DNA from: Bifidobacterium saimiriisciurei | GTDB taxonomy: Bacteria > Actinomycetota > Actinomycetes > Actinomycetales > Bifidobacteriaceae | NCBI RefSeq assembly: GCF_010667655.1 | Contig: NZ_WHZU01000003.1 | Span: forward strand, 31,533 to 95,532 | Reading direction: 5' to 3' | DNA length: 64,000 bases | Part shown: one piece after another, positions 17,426 to 28,068 of the stretch | Numbering within the stretch: the stretch's first letter is position 1 | How the letters are laid out: every line of letters begins with the position of its first letter | The notes under the pieces: generated by a model | What the model saw: only the letters and a program-made list of their open reading frames with translations | The model's database searches: none | Told to the model about the DNA's origin: nothing | Position numbers and translations under genes: made by a program

Positions 17426-18634
17426 CTATCGCAGGTCGATGCCGATGGCGACGGGTTCGGGGACGAGGCGGATGCCGTATGCGGCCTCGACGCCGTCCTG
17501 CACCGTCTTCGCCAGACGGACCACGTCGGCGGAATTCGCCTCGCCGCGGTTGGTCAGCGCCAGCGTGTGCAATGTCGACAGCGATGCGGCTGCGCCGTCG
17601 GCCACGGCGAATCCCTTGTGGAATCCGGCATGGTCGATGAGCCATGCGGCCGAGGTCTTCACGCCCGGCGTTCCGTCGGGCAGCTCGGCATCGAAGCGCG
17701 GTGCATCCTCGGGAAGGCGTTCCGCAGCCTCGTGCGTGAGCACGGGGTTCATGAAGAAGCTGCCGCAGCTGTGACGGTTGTAGTCCTCGTCAAGAGACCC
17801 TTGCGCATCCCACAGGCCCTTCATGGCGGCCTCGACGTTCTCCTCGCGCTTCGTGCCCTTCATCCACTCGGTGTAGTAGCGGTTCGGGTCCTCGAGCATG
17901 CCCTTGCCGGCGCGCACGGCGAGCACGGCGTCGCGGATGGCCGCGGTCGACATGCGCTCCCCCACCTCCACGCCGAGCGCCTTGGCGAGCTGGCCGAAGC
18001 CGACCACGCCGGTGGCGCTGTGCCTGAGCACGAAGGTGACCGACAGCACCACGTAGCGCGGCGTCGGGAAGAACTCGTCGGCGGGTGTGGCCGGCGCCTG
18101 GTACATGCTGGTCTTCAGCGCCGAGGTGCGGTAGCCGAAACGCAGGTCCTCGGGAGCAAGATCGAGTGTCTTCTTGGTCTTGCGATCCCAGACCTCCACG
18201 GATTCGACGACCGTGCCGACCTCCTGACCGTATGCACCGATGTTCTGCACCACGGAGGCGCCGACGGTGCCGGGGATGCCGGAAAGGCCCTCGATGCCCT
18301 CGAGTCCCATGCGCACGCAGTATTCGACCAGATCATCCCAGTTCGTGCCGGCCTCGGCGTGGATGTGCACGGCACGGCTGCCGCCCTCGACCGGCGCCAC
18401 TTCGTCGGGAACGCTGATCGCACGGCGGGCGTCACGCACCACGTATCCCATGAACGGCTCGTCGGAGACCAGCATGTTGGAGCCTCCGCCGATCACGCAC
18501 AGCGGCAGGCCGCGTTCGTCGGCCTCCTCCACGGCCTCGATGACCCCCACGCGGGAGTCGGGTTCGAAGAAACGGGCGATGGGACCGCCGACGCCAATCG
18601 TGGTCAGGTCGGCAAAACTCGGAGTTGCACTCAT
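17426..18634 (-). CDS. murB: UDP-N-acetylenolpyruvoylglucosamine reductase
   Basis: FAD/NADPH enzyme that completes UDP-MurNAc synthesis in the cytoplasm. The 402 residues include the FAD-binding TTIGVGGPIARFFEP and GGGSNMLVSDEPF, GLSGIPGTVGASVVQNIGAYG, catalytic Ser in CGSFFMNP and the C-terminal VPEPVAIG that supplies the conserved Glu. An insertion between the FAD domain and the catalytic Ser makes it longer than E. coli MurB, as in other Actinomycetota. ATG 18634 is chosen because the sequence upstream lacks family similarity. Confidence 0.95.
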   Translation of the reverse strand: MSATPSFADLTTIGVGGPIARFFEPDSRVGVIEAVEEADERGLPLCVIGGGSNMLVSDEPFMGYVVRDARRAISVPDEVAPVEGGSRAVHIHAEAGTNWDDLVEYCVRMGLEGIEGLSGIPGTVGASVVQNIGAYGQEVGTVVESVEVWDRKTKKTLDLAPEDLRFGYRTSALKTSMYQAPATPADEFFPTPRYVVLSVTFVLRHSATGVVGFGQLAKALGVEVGERMSTAAIRDAVLAVRAGKGMLEDPNRYYTEWMKGTKREENVEAAMKGLWDAQGSLDEDYNRHSCGSFFMNPVLTHEAAERLPEDAPRFDAELPDGTPGVKTSAAWLIDHAGFHKGFAVADGAAASLSTLHTLALTNRGEANSADVVRLAKTVQDGVEAAYGIRLVPEPVAIGIDLR

Positions 18635-18812
18635 AGTGCCCAACCATACTGCATGCTCGGTCCATCCGTTCGTCGACGAGGCATAGACCCGCATTCGGAT
18701 TCCGGGAACGATTAGACCCACAAATCCAGATTATGGACCTACGTCCGAAGCCGCGACCCACGAACCCGGATATCGTAGAATGGGCCGGCCCGCACACGGA
18801 CGGACGAGAAAC

Positions 18813-18843
18813 AAAAAAAACCCGACCGAAATTCGGTCGGGTT
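18813..18843 (-). terminator. Terminator of tRNA-rpmG unit
   Basis: On the minus strand, AACCCGACCGA and TCGGTCGGGTT form an 11-bp stem with a 3-nt loop, then TTTTTTTTG. It is located 19 bp after the rpmG stop. Confidence 0.92.
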
Positions 18844-18861
18844 GAAAGTCTTTACAGCGTC

Positions 18862-19029
18862 TCAGCGGGTCTCGCGGTGGACGGTCTGCTTGCCGCAGCG
18901 CGGGCAGAACTTCTTCAGCTCAAGACGGTCAGGAGTGTTACGACGGTTCTTCGTCGTGATGTAGTTACGCTCCTTGCACTCGGTGCAGGCCAGCGTGATG
19001 CCTGGACGGATATCGGCGCTTTTTGCCAT
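18862..19029 (-). CDS. rpmG: 50S ribosomal protein L33 (zinc-ribbon form)
   Basis: 55 residues, [15 protein letters not shown]...; CTEC and CPRC are the zinc-binding pairs of the C+ type L33. The stretch [19 protein letters not shown] is diagnostic. It is downstream of three tRNA genes on the same strand, a common bacterial tRNA-rpmG arrangement, and ends just before a strong terminator. Confidence 0.97.
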   Translation of the reverse strand: MAKSADIRPGITLACTECKERNYITTKNRRNTPDRLELKKFCPRCGKQTVHRETR

Positions 19030-19075
19030 CATTCACCTCTGTAATAGTGTCATCGCCGGTTTTTCCGACGCTTTG

Positions 19076-19149
19076 TAGCGAGGAAGAGACTCGAACTCTT
19101 GACCTTACGATTATGAGTCGTACGCTCTAACCAGCTGAGCTACCCCGCC
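19076..19149 (-). tRNA. tRNA-Met (anticodon CAT, elongator type)
   Basis: Starts GGCGGGGTAGCTCAGCTGG; the anticodon loop CTCATAA gives CAT and the T-arm GAGTTCGAGTC is intact. The 5' end and D-arm match actinobacterial elongator tRNA-Met and differ from the initiator form. CCA is not encoded. Confidence 0.95.
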
Positions 19150-19154
19150 ATGAG

Positions 19155-19226
<72 letters not shown>

Positions 19227-19227
19227 G

Positions 19228-19309
19228 TGGCGGATAGTGGATTCGAACCACTGAAGCACGAAGCGGCTGATTTACAGTCAGCTCCCTTTGACCGCTTGGG
19301 AAATCCGCC
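19228..19309 (-). tRNA. tRNA-Tyr (anticodon GTA)
   Basis: An 82-nt class II tRNA; GGCGGAT pairs with ATCCGCC, the anticodon loop CTGTAAA gives GTA, and there is a long variable arm. It is first in the tRNA-Tyr/Thr/Met-rpmG unit. Confidence 0.96.
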
Positions 19310-19369
19310 ATTGCTTACCCCGGAGGAGTTCCTCCGAAATCGGCAACTCGCTTATATAACCACAGAATT

Positions 19370-19624
19370 TCAGACCGCGCAACTCGGCGTGTCGCGAAGC
19401 TGCCGCCAGCGCTGCAGGGCCCGCTCGACCCGCTTGTATCCTATGGTTTCCACGGGAAAGCCGGCTTCGACGAAGATGCGCTTGGGCCCCTTGCCGCGGT
19501 AATACTCCTCGATGGCGTGATTGATGAACATCGGCGAATAGTGGATGCGCCCATGCCCGTCCACGTAGTCCACGGCGTCCAGCGCCTCGAGCACGCGCTT
19601 GGTCGACGGATCGAATGCTGCCAT
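19370..19624 (-). CDS. Small HTH-like conserved protein
   Basis: 84 residues from ATG 19624, behind GGAAGGGGAACGATC. The central stretch SPMFINHAIEEYYRGKGPKR followed by IFVEAGFPVETIG resembles small helix-turn-helix-domain proteins found in Firmicutes and bifidobacteria, related to the N-terminal HTH of some transposase accessory proteins. No transposase or inverted repeats are adjacent, so it is probably a stand-alone chromosomal gene. The function is unknown. Confidence 0.7.
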   Translation of the reverse strand: MAAFDPSTKRVLEALDAVDYVDGHGRIHYSPMFINHAIEEYYRGKGPKRIFVEAGFPVETIGYKRVERALQRWRQLRDTPSCAV

Positions 19625-19749
19625 GATCGTTCCCCTTCCCGGACGATTACGTCCATCCCAACGGTAGCCCATTCGCCGTTACGGCGACGGATGGCGTCCG
19701 GCCGGTTTCCCCGGCATGCCCAACGGCTCCGGCGCCAGCTGTCAGGGCC

Positions 19750-20836
<1,087 letters not shown>

Positions 20837-20967
20837 TGTGTGCTCCTTTTTTGCGGTCGATCCGGGAACGAAACCACGCGACTTGCGGGCTTCGTTCTCG
20901 GAATCAGCGTTTTTTGACGTTCATAACCTAAATTGTGCGGGTAAGTCCGGGGTCAAACCCCCTCAGT

Positions 20968-21010
20968 CCGCCTCCGGCGGCCAGCTCCCCCTGATCTTCA
21001 AGGGGAGCCA
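20968..21010. repeat. Bifidobacterial GC hairpin repeat, copy 1 (degenerate)
   Basis: CTCAGTCCGCCTCCGGCGG is followed by AGCTCCCC and, further on, AAGGGGAGCC. The layout (CAGTCCGC..GCGG then GCTCCCC..GGGGAGC) matches the element at 46318-46358. It sits within the nrdE-nrdF spacer. Confidence 0.5.
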
Positions 21011-21020
21011 GAGCCCTGAG

Positions 21021-21128
21021 GTGAAAGTCGAATGATGCGTGCGGCATGTGTGCGGCAGAGGATGAAGGCGTACAACAGTACGTCGAATCCTCGGCCGTGC
21101 GCATGACGCTCCATCATTCGACTTTCAC
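21021..21128. repeat. 108-bp inverted-repeat element (MITE-like) at the nrdE stop
   Basis: Perfect 17-bp terminal arms GTGAAAGTCGAATGATG (21021-21037) and its complement (21112-21128) enclose further nested pairing: CATG/CATG, GGC/GCC, GAGGAT/ATCCTC and GTAC-AACA-GTAC at the tip. The whole element folds as one long hairpin. The right arm contains the nrdE TGA (21125-21127). No coding capacity is seen. In the nrd mRNA it would form a stable structure between nrdE and nrdF. Confidence 0.7.
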
Positions 21129-23350
21129 ACCACGCAGGCGTAGGTGCAGGCGCCATTGACCTCCGTCCCTTCGAGCGCCTGCTGTCGGATGCGGATGTAG
21201 TAGAGGGTCTTGATGCCCTTGCTCCATGCGTAGATCTGCGCCTTGTTGATGTCGCGGGTGGTGGCGGTGTCGGGGAAGAACAGCGTGAGCGAGAGGCCCT
21301 GGTCGATGTGCGGGGTGGCGGCGGCGTAGGTGTCGACGATGGCCTTCCAGCCGATCTCATAGGCGTCGCGGTAGTATTCGCGGTTCTCGTTGGTCATGTA
21401 GGCGGCCGGGTAGTAGACGCGGCCGGTCTTGCCTTCCTTGCGGATCTCGATGCGCGAGGCGATGGGGTGGATGGATGAGGTGGAGTTGTTGATGTAGGAG
21501 ATGGAGCCGGTGGGAGGCACGGCCTGGAGGTTCTGGTTGTAGATGCCGTCTCGTCGGATGGCTTCGGCGAGCGCGGCCCAGTCGTCCCTAGTGGGGATGG
21601 CGATGCCGCGGGAGGCGAAGAGTTCGCGCACGCGCTCCGTTCGGGGTTCGAGCGTCCGGCCGCCGTCGGTGTATTTGTCGAAGTAGTTGCCTTCGCCGAG
21701 GGGCCTGGCGTAGGCGGAGCGTTCGAAGCCGGTGAAGGCGCGGCCGTGTTCCACGGCGAGCGCGTGGGATGCGCGGTAGGCGTGGTAGGCGACGGTCATG
21801 AAGTAGATGTCGGTGAAGTCGAGCGCCTCGTCGGATCCGTACTGGATGTGTTCGCGGGCGAGGAAGCCGTGGAGGTTCATCTGGCCGAGGCCGATGGCGT
21901 GGCCTTCGTCGTTGGCGCGGCGGATGGAGGGCACGGAGTTGATGACGGTGTGGTCGGAGACGGCGGTGAGCGCGCGGATTGCGGTTTCGACGGTGTCGCC
22001 GAGGCCGATGCGCACGTCGCCGTCGCCGCTGCCCCCGTCCATGGCCTTGGCGATGTTGAGGGATCCGAGGTTGCAGGAGACGTCGCGGCCGATGTGGCGG
22101 TAGGAGAGGTCTTCGTTGTATTCGCTGGCTTCCTGCACCTGGAGGATTTCGGAGCACAGGTTGCTCATGGCGATGCGTCCGTCGATGGGGTTGGCGCGGT
22201 TGACGGTGTCTTCGAACATGAGGTAGGGGTAGCCGGATTCGAATTGGATCTCGGCGATGGTCTTGAAGAATTCGCGCGCGTCGATGTAGGTCTTGCGGAT
22301 GCGTTCGTCGGCGACCATCTCGTCGTAGTGCTCGCTGATGGCGATGTCGGCGAAGGGCCTGCCGCAGACGCGTTCGACGTCGTAGGGGCTGAACAGGGCC
22401 ATGGGCTTCCTGGCCTTGGCGAGACGGAAGGTGACGTCGGGCACGACGACGCCCAGGGAGAGCGATTTGATGCGGATTTTCTCGTCGGCGTTCTCGCGCT
22501 TGGTATCGAGGAAGCGCATGATGTCGGGATGGTGGGCGGAGAGGTAGACGGCGCCGGCGCCCTGGCGCGCGCCGAGCTGGTTGGCGTAGGAGAAGCTGTC
22601 CTCGAGCAGTTTCATGACGGGCACGACGCCGGAGGACTGGTTCTCGATGTGCTTGATGGGCGCGCCGAGCTCACGCAGGTTGGTGAGGTTCAGCGCCACG
22701 CCGCCGCCGCGTTTGGACAGCTGCAGGGCGGCGTTGATGGCGCGGGAGATGGATTCCATGTTGTCTTCGACGCGCAGCAGGAAGCAGCTGACGGCTTCGC
22801 CGCGCTGCGCCTTGCCGAGGTTGAGGAACGTGGGTGTGGCGGGCTGGAACCGGCCGGAGATGATTGCGTCGGCGTATTCGACGGCGCGTTCCTCGCTGCC
22901 GTCGGCGAGTTCGAGGGCGACGGCGACGGCGCGCTGCGGGAAGTCCTCGAGGTACTGCTTGCCGTCGAAGGTCTTGAGCGCGTATGAGGTGGTGAATTTG
23001 AACGCGCCGAGGAAGGTGGCGAATTCGAAGCCGGATTCCGCGGCGCGCCTGTGGATGCGGTCGAGGAATTCGGGCGTGTACTGCGCGAAGACGTCGCCGT
23101 TGTAGTACTCGTGGTCGATGAGATAGCGCAGGCGTTCGGCGGTGGAGTCGAAGGCCATGGTGTTGGGCTTCACGTGCCGTTCGAGGTATTCGCGCACGGC
23201 GTCGCGGTCCTTGTCGAACGGGATGCGGCCTTCGGCGTCGGGGAGGTTGAGCATGGCGTTGAGGGCGTGCCAGTCGTGGGCCGGATCATACGACAGCAAT
23301 GATGATGCCGTGTTGTCCAGCTGCAGGGCGGTTGTGGTGAGGTCGACCAT
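21125..23350 (-). CDS. nrdE: Class Ib ribonucleotide reductase, alpha subunit
   Basis: 741-residue catalytic subunit reducing ribonucleoside diphosphates. Visible are the ATP-cone-free class Ib N-terminus, [22 protein letters not shown] with the first active-site Cys, [17 protein letters not shown], the radical-site stretch [21 protein letters not shown] and [19 protein letters not shown]. The C-terminus GACTYACVV carries the two shuttle cysteines that receive electrons from a redoxin. The stop codon falls within the right arm of the 108-bp inverted repeat. It begins 3 bp after the nrdI stop. Confidence 0.97.
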   Translation of the reverse strand: MVDLTTTALQLDNTASSLLSYDPAHDWHALNAMLNLPDAEGRIPFDKDRDAVREYLERHVKPNTMAFDSTAERLRYLIDHEYYNGDVFAQYTPEFLDRIHRRAAESGFEFATFLGAFKFTTSYALKTFDGKQYLEDFPQRAVAVALELADGSEERAVEYADAIISGRFQPATPTFLNLGKAQRGEAVSCFLLRVEDNMESISRAINAALQLSKRGGGVALNLTNLRELGAPIKHIENQSSGVVPVMKLLEDSFSYANQLGARQGAGAVYLSAHHPDIMRFLDTKRENADEKIRIKSLSLGVVVPDVTFRLAKARKPMALFSPYDVERVCGRPFADIAISEHYDEMVADERIRKTYIDAREFFKTIAEIQFESGYPYLMFEDTVNRANPIDGRIAMSNLCSEILQVQEASEYNEDLSYRHIGRDVSCNLGSLNIAKAMDGGSGDGDVRIGLGDTVETAIRALTAVSDHTVINSVPSIRRANDEGHAIGLGQMNLHGFLAREHIQYGSDEALDFTDIYFMTVAYHAYRASHALAVEHGRAFTGFERSAYARPLGEGNYFDKYTDGGRTLEPRTERVRELFASRGIAIPTRDDWAALAEAIRRDGIYNQNLQAVPPTGSISYINNSTSSIHPIASRIEIRKEGKTGRVYYPAAYMTNENREYYRDAYEIGWKAIVDTYAAATPHIDQGLSLTLFFPDTATTRDINKAQIYAWSKGIKTLYYIRIRQQALEGTEVNGACTYACVV

Positions 23351-23353
23351 GCG

Positions 23354-23899
23354 TCACTCGCTTTCGTTGGTGGATGTCGGATTCGGGGATTCGGACCGGT
23401 CGGCGTCTCCGGCGGCCGTACTTGCGTCGCCAAGCCGGCGGAAGAACGAGACGAGACCGTCGCGCACGCGCTCGCGGTCCTCCGGCGTGCCCATGAGTTC
23501 GAACCGGTAGAGGAACGGCACGTGGCATTTGGCGGCGATGACGTCGCCGGCCACGCCGTACGCCTCGCCGAAGTTGGTGTTGCCGGAGGCGATGACGCCG
23601 CGGATGTATGCGCGGTTGGCCGGGTCGTTGAGGAATCGCTTGACCTGCACGGGCACGGCCTTGGCGATGCTGCCGCCGCCATAGGTGGGCGTCATGAGCA
23701 CGTATGGCTCGCGGACGGCCAGCGGCTCGTCGTTCGGCCGCAGCGGCAGCCGATGGACGTTGATGCCGAGTTCGGGAAGCCGGCAGTCGGCGACGAACCG
23801 CGCCGTGTTCTCGGAGACGGAGGAAAAGTAGACGAGCGCGCCGACGGGGCCGCCCCCGGCGGCCGCCCTGGGCGCGCCGTTTTCGTGTCGTGATGTCAT
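23354..23899 (-). CDS. nrdI: NrdI flavodoxin-like activator of NrdF
   Basis: A 181-residue FMN protein that supplies oxidant for Mn2-tyrosyl radical assembly in NrdF. The flavodoxin-like core is [34 protein letters not shown] and [17 protein letters not shown]. It has Gly/Ala-rich N- and Ser/Pro-rich C-terminal extensions. ATG 23899 follows GCGAGGGAACC. First gene of the operon; nrdH, often upstream in this family of operons, is absent here. Confidence 0.93.
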   Translation of the reverse strand: MTSRHENGAPRAAAGGGPVGALVYFSSVSENTARFVADCRLPELGINVHRLPLRPNDEPLAVREPYVLMTPTYGGGSIAKAVPVQVKRFLNDPANRAYIRGVIASGNTNFGEAYGVAGDVIAAKCHVPFLYRFELMGTPEDRERVRDGLVSFFRRLGDASTAAGDADRSESPNPTSTNESE

Positions 23900-24209
23900 G
23901 GTTCCCTCGCGTGATGTTTCGCGCCGCTGTCCTCGGCTTTCGAAAATTTCCGAGACATCACTATATATGGCACACACGCGCCAATCAATCACTATATGTA
24001 GTGTTTCGCGTGGGGTATATCACAATGAGAACTGCGTCACACATCGTCATGGGAAAGACGCCGACGCCGCCAGACGGGCATGGAGCCCACGGGGGACGGC
24101 ACGGGACAAACGCTGGAATCGCGCGCCGCCGCGTCGGGCCATGGATAGAATCTTCAATAGCTTTATCGTCGAGCCGCGTCGTCGGCAAACCATATCGAGG
24201 AGGATATCC
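23900..24209. promoter_or_regulatory. nrd promoter region with two NrdR boxes
   Basis: TCACTATATATGGCAC (23958-23973) and TCACTATATGTAGTGT (23989-24004) match the NrdR consensus (ACACTATATATAGTGT-like). Their centres are 31 bp apart, three helical turns, the standard spacing for cooperative repression of nrd genes by NrdR-ATP/dATP. The rest of the region up to 24209 shows no gene. Confidence 0.88.
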
Positions 24210-24716
24210 GTGCTCCCTGCCTACAAGAAGACCATGACCGTCATGACCATCATGCTCGCCGTCGCCGTGGTGGCCGGACGGTTGGTGTCGATGTTCTCCG
24301 CCGACCCTGCGGTGTCGATGTATGCCTATGTGCTGCCGTGGCTGGTCGGCGTGGTGGTGATGCTGTTCATCATCGGCGCCGATGAGGATATTCGTCTGAC
24401 CGTGGGCAAGGTGATCATCGTCACGCTGGTCGGCATGCTGGTGCTGACGGCCGTGGTCGGCGTGCTGCTGTATCTGCTGGTGCCTGCGGCCTCGGTGGTA
24501 TGGGCGTTCCGCATCGGATGGTTCGTGACGCTGGTGGCCGTGGCCGTGGAGGCGCAGCTGGTGAACCCCGAGAATGTGGCGGCGGCCCAGCAGGCGGCCG
24601 AGCGCCGTGCGGAGGCGAACCTCGAGAAGAAGCTCACCATGCAGCGTGAGGCCCAGCAGGCCGCCCGCGAGCGCGTCGCCCGACGCGAGATCAAAAAACG
24701 CAACAAGCGCAAGTAG
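24210..24716 (+). CDS. Small four-helix membrane protein with charged C-terminus
   Basis: 168 residues from GTG 24210, which has a perfect AGGAGG six bases upstream. Four hydrophobic helices (about residues 8-27, 34-56, 66-90, 94-115) are followed by a helical tail rich in Ala/Glu/Arg/Lys (AAQQAAERRAEANLEKKL) that is probably a cytoplasmic coiled coil. The family is unrecognised. It is convergent with the DUF2207-type gene, 13 bp away. Confidence 0.8.
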   Translation: MLPAYKKTMTVMTIMLAVAVVAGRLVSMFSADPAVSMYAYVLPWLVGVVVMLFIIGADEDIRLTVGKVIIVTLVGMLVLTAVVGVLLYLLVPAASVVWAFRIGWFVTLVAVAVEAQLVNPENVAAAQQAAERRAEANLEKKLTMQREAQQAARERVARREIKKRNKRK

Positions 24717-24729
24717 GCAGGACTCGGGT

Positions 24730-26811
24730 CTAGCGGCCTCCCATGCCGCCGCCTCCGCCGCCGCCGGAGGACCCGCCGAATCCTCCTCCTCCGCCGCCAC
24801 CGCCGCCATACGAGGACGGGTTGCTCAGGCTGCTGACGGCGCTTTGGATGTCGCTGAAGTTGCTGCCGATCATCGAACCCAGATCGGTGATGCCCGTCGG
24901 CGTGGAGGAGCCCATGCCATTGCCTGCGCCCAGGGTATGGTGATGGAACGTGGAGTACATGACGGGGCTGGAATCCCAGGTGCCGTCCATGAAGGCCGGG
25001 TCGTTCAGCTGCGGGTAGAGCTCACGGAGCTGCCGGACGACCTGGTCGCTGATGCCGAACGCGGCCGCATACACGAGGTAGAAGTCCCACATCGCCAGGT
25101 CGGGTACACCGCGCTTGGAGAAGTCGGAGAAGTCGAGCATGTACCGCTTGAGCCCTTCGAGTCTGCCGGCCACGAGGTTGCCTTCGGGGGTGAGAATCTC
25201 GGATTTCGCCTTCGCCATGACGGTCACGCACAGGATTATCGCGGCTCCGACGACGATGAACGCCAGCAGCTGCCAGCCAAGGGCGACGAACCCGAGCATC
25301 GAGAGCATGCCTATGCCGATGGTCACGGCGCAGGGCAGGACGGTGTATCGGGACGTGCTCGTGGCGTAGTGGCCGGCACCGTATTCCATGGACACCGCGT
25401 CGCGGTAGGCGTTGAACAGGCCGTCGAACGCCGAATAATCCAGCTTGCCGGCCTCGTGGAGCTCGGTCATGGTGAACGGCCGGCCGCCGTAGCCGACCGA
25501 GGCACGGCGGAGCACATCCAGCAGGGCCTGTTCGCTGCGGGAGAGCCGCGAGGCGCGCGACCGTCTCGGGTCGCGCAGGGTGATGACCACGTCCTGGGCC
25601 CCACACGGGCCGGGCGGGCTCATGGTCAGTCCGACCCACCGCTTGTGCGCGAGCGAGAGCATGGTGGCGGCCATGCCGTTCCGGTCGGAGGCCACGCTCG
25701 AGGAACCCAGTCCGATGATCTTCGCGGCGACGGCGGGAGGAACGCCCGGGTCGTCGCGCCAGTACGTCATGTCGCCGCAGTATCGGGCGAGGCGTCGGGA
25801 GGTCTGGATGGACCGGACCGTCCATGCCAGCATGCCGAGAATGAGCAGCAGGCTCGCCACGCACAGGGCGATGACGGCGTGGTTCTTCGCCTCGACCTTC
25901 GCCTGCCATTCGTCGGCCATCCGTTGTTCGTCGGCGGCGATGGCCGATGCGGTTTTGGCGCCATGCCGCTTGGCGTCCGGCACGAACTTCGAGGGGAACG
26001 TGGCATGCACCTCGAGCTGCATCTGCGCGGGCAGGGGTTCGGCCTTGAAGTGGACGTCACCGTTGTCGTCGATGGTCAGTTCGGAAGGTGAATGCTCGAA
26101 ATGCAGCCATGCGCGCACATCGTCCCCGGTGAGCGCGGCCGACTGCTCCCGTCGTGTGGAATCGGGCACGGAGATGAGGCCGGTGACCTGTTTGGCGTAT
26201 ATGCCGTTCGTGGTGTCGAGGAACTGCCAGTTGAATTCGGCGTTGCCGTCAGCGAGTTCGGTGATGGCGTTCTTCACACGGTAGCTCACGTAGTAGGTCT
26301 CGCTGCCCGAATTGGTCGGGGGGATGTTCCAGCCGAGTTCGGTGGTGTCGGCGCCGGTCTTGGTCAGGTAGTAGGTGCCGGCGAGTTCCTCGTACTGGTC
26401 TTCGGGCACGTTCTCGGGGTCCGCGAGGTCGATTTGCTCATAGCTCTGCCGTTCGGCATCGCGCACATCGACGTCGGTGATGCCGTCGTATACGCCGGGA
26501 CGCGCCTTGAACGTGCGGAAGAGCTGATGCCACGGCCGGTCGTTGCCGTCGGTGTCCTCACGCCGTTCGAGGTTCACGTTCCATGTTTCGGTGACCATGA
26601 GGTCGCCGTTCGACTGGATGGAGACGTCGTAGTGCAGCGAGTCGAGCGTGAGCGGCTCGTTCTCTCCGGCCACGCCGCAGGAGGCCAGGGCGAGCACCAT
26701 CGCTGCGGCCAGCAGCGCCGCGAACAAGGTGCGAAAGGCGTCGAAGGCGCGGGTGTCGGCGGTGCGGATGCCGGTGGCAGGAGCGGCGTTGCCGCGGGCA
26801 TGCGGCCGCAT
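24730..26811 (-). CDS. DUF2207-type membrane lipoprotein with Gly-rich tail
   Basis: A 693-residue envelope protein. The N-terminus has a signal segment and lipobox ALASC|G (Cys about 45), then an extracytoplasmic DUF2207 beta domain (LTLDSLHYDVSIQSNGDLMV...), a transmembrane helix near residue 315 (AVIALCVASLLLILGMLAW), a cytoplasmic segment and two more helices near 500-535. The C-terminus is a Ser/Gly tail of nearly pure glycine (GGGGGGGGGFGGSSGG) ending MGGR. Its start overlaps the lemA stop by one base (TGATG), so the two are translationally coupled, the common LemA-DUF2207 pairing. Confidence 0.88.
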   Translation of the reverse strand: MRPHARGNAAPATGIRTADTRAFDAFRTLFAALLAAAMVLALASCGVAGENEPLTLDSLHYDVSIQSNGDLMVTETWNVNLERREDTDGNDRPWHQLFRTFKARPGVYDGITDVDVRDAERQSYEQIDLADPENVPEDQYEELAGTYYLTKTGADTTELGWNIPPTNSGSETYYVSYRVKNAITELADGNAEFNWQFLDTTNGIYAKQVTGLISVPDSTRREQSAALTGDDVRAWLHFEHSPSELTIDDNGDVHFKAEPLPAQMQLEVHATFPSKFVPDAKRHGAKTASAIAADEQRMADEWQAKVEAKNHAVIALCVASLLLILGMLAWTVRSIQTSRRLARYCGDMTYWRDDPGVPPAVAAKIIGLGSSSVASDRNGMAATMLSLAHKRWVGLTMSPPGPCGAQDVVITLRDPRRSRASRLSRSEQALLDVLRRASVGYGGRPFTMTELHEAGKLDYSAFDGLFNAYRDAVSMEYGAGHYATSTSRYTVLPCAVTIGIGMLSMLGFVALGWQLLAFIVVGAAIILCVTVMAKAKSEILTPEGNLVAGRLEGLKRYMLDFSDFSKRGVPDLAMWDFYLVYAAAFGISDQVVRQLRELYPQLNDPAFMDGTWDSSPVMYSTFHHHTLGAGNGMGSSTPTGITDLGSMIGSNFSDIQSAVSSLSNPSSYGGGGGGGGGFGGSSGGGGGGGMGGR

Positions 26812-27365
26812 CAGAACCGGACCTGGGGCACGGCTCGGGCGGACTCCTCCACCTTGAAGAACTCACGTTCGGTGAAGTGGAACATCCCCGCGATGATGTT
26901 GCTTGGCACCGTCTGGATCTTCGTGTTGTACTTGAGCACCACGTCGTTGTAGAACTGACGCGCATAGGCGATCCTGTCCTCCAGCGCCTTGAGCTGGGCC
27001 TGCAGGTCGAGGAAGTTCTGGTTGGCCTGCAGCTGCGGATACGCCTCGGCGGTGGCCATGAGGTTCATCAGGGCCTGGCCGACCTGCGTTTCGGCGGCGG
27101 CGCGCTCGGCCGTGGTGGTCGCCGCCGCGGCGCGGGCCCGGGCGTTGGTGACGGCCTGCAATGTCTGCGATTCGTGGGCCGCATAGCCTTTGACCGTCTC
27201 CACGAGATTGGGGATGAGATCCGCACGCTGCTTGAGCTGCACGTCGATCTGTGCCCAACCGTTGTCGACGCGGTTGCGCAGCGCGACCAGTCCGTTGTAT
27301 GCCGTCACGGCCCATACGACGATTGCTATGACGATGACGACGGCGATGATGATGCCGATGACCAT
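26811..27365 (-). CDS. lemA: LemA family membrane protein
   Basis: 184 residues: one N-terminal transmembrane helix ([18 protein letters not shown]) and a long helical bundle outside or inside the membrane. Diagnostic stretches are [39 protein letters not shown] and the C-terminal [14 protein letters not shown] start at ATG 27365, with AAGGAG six bases upstream, rather than at the upstream ATG. It pairs with the DUF2207 lipoprotein. The exact role in the family is unresolved. Confidence 0.93.
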   Translation of the reverse strand: MVIGIIIAVVIVIAIVVWAVTAYNGLVALRNRVDNGWAQIDVQLKQRADLIPNLVETVKGYAAHESQTLQAVTNARARAAAATTTAERAAAETQVGQALMNLMATAEAYPQLQANQNFLDLQAQLKALEDRIAYARQFYNDVVLKYNTKIQTVPSNIIAGMFHFTEREFFKVEESARAVPQVRF

Positions 27366-27460
27366 GGGCTTCTCCTTCGAATCGGCGGCTTCCATCATTA
27401 TGCCCCACGAAGGAACGGCGACGCGGGAGGCGGGGCCGTGCCGTCACGATGACGGGGAAT

Positions 27461-27489
27461 AAAAAAACTCCCGTCCACCGGACGGGAGT
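27461..27489 (-). terminator. Terminator of groES
   Basis: On the minus strand, ACTCCCGTCC and GGACGGGAGT form a 10-bp stem with a 3-nt loop, then TTTTTTT. It also separates groES from lemA. Confidence 0.92.
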
Positions 27490-27520
27490 CATACACGAGA
27501 ATTCAGGCGATATCAGGCGA

Positions 27521-27814
27521 TCAGTTCAGGATGCCGAGGATGTCGCGGGCGGAGACGATGAGGTAGTCCTCGCCACCGTAGTTGACCTCGGTGCCGCCGT
27601 ACTTGGAGTACAGGACCTTGTCGCCGACCTTGACGTCGACGGGGATGCGCTCGCCCTTGTCGTCGCGGCGGCCCGGACCGACGGCCAGGACCTCGCCCTG
27701 CTGCGGCTTCTCCTTGGCGTTGTCCGGAATGTACAGACCGGAAGCGGTCTGGGTTTCAGCAGCGGCCTGCTTGATGACAATCTTGTCTTCCAACGGTGTG
27801 ATTGCAATCGACAC
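27521..27814 (-). CDS. groES: Co-chaperonin GroES
   Basis: A 97-residue heptameric lid of the GroEL chamber. Landmarks are [12 protein letters not shown], the mobile loop [21 protein letters not shown], and [11 protein letters not shown]. The start is GTG 27814 with AGGAGG six bases upstream. It is monocistronic: groEL is not adjacent, as expected for bifidobacteria, where the two genes are apart. Control by HrcA is indicated by the CIRCE element. Confidence 0.97.
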   Translation of the reverse strand: MSIAITPLEDKIVIKQAAAETQTASGLYIPDNAKEKPQQGEVLAVGPGRRDDKGERIPVDVKVGDKVLYSKYGGTEVNYGGEDYLIVSARDILGILN

Positions 27815-27920
27815 TGTGGGCCTCCTCTTTCGTAAGAGAACATTCGGTACAATTCCCACGCCAGAACGCCGCCGAGAGGCTGACGATCACTCGGGTGAAC
27901 GTCCCTTTGCGCTATTGGCT

Positions 27921-27961
27921 ATGGTAGCGCGAAATTAGCACTCTGCCAACTCGAGTGCTAA
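27921..27961 (-). promoter_or_regulatory. CIRCE operator overlapping the groES promoter
   Basis: TTAGCACTC-N9-GAGTGCTAA (27935-27961) is a perfect CIRCE, the HrcA-binding inverted repeat. On the minus strand a promoter TTGGCA-17 bp-TACCAT (27921-27949) lies across it, so HrcA binding would block RNA polymerase. Confidence 0.95.
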
Positions 27962-28068
27962 ACGTCTTTGCGCATAGCGAAGACACGTCGCGAGCATCGG
28001 GAAACGGCACAGGGGTGCGAAAAAGGCACGAAGGCATTGCAATGCCTTGCACACGGTCCGACTGCGGG

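Noticed and set aside
19370..19624. Insertion-sequence remnant
   Set aside because: The protein only resembles small HTH proteins; no transposase fragments, terminal repeats or target duplications flank it.
23900..24209. nrdH upstream of nrdI
   Set aside because: No glutaredoxin-like CxxC frame exists between the NrdR boxes and nrdI on either strand.
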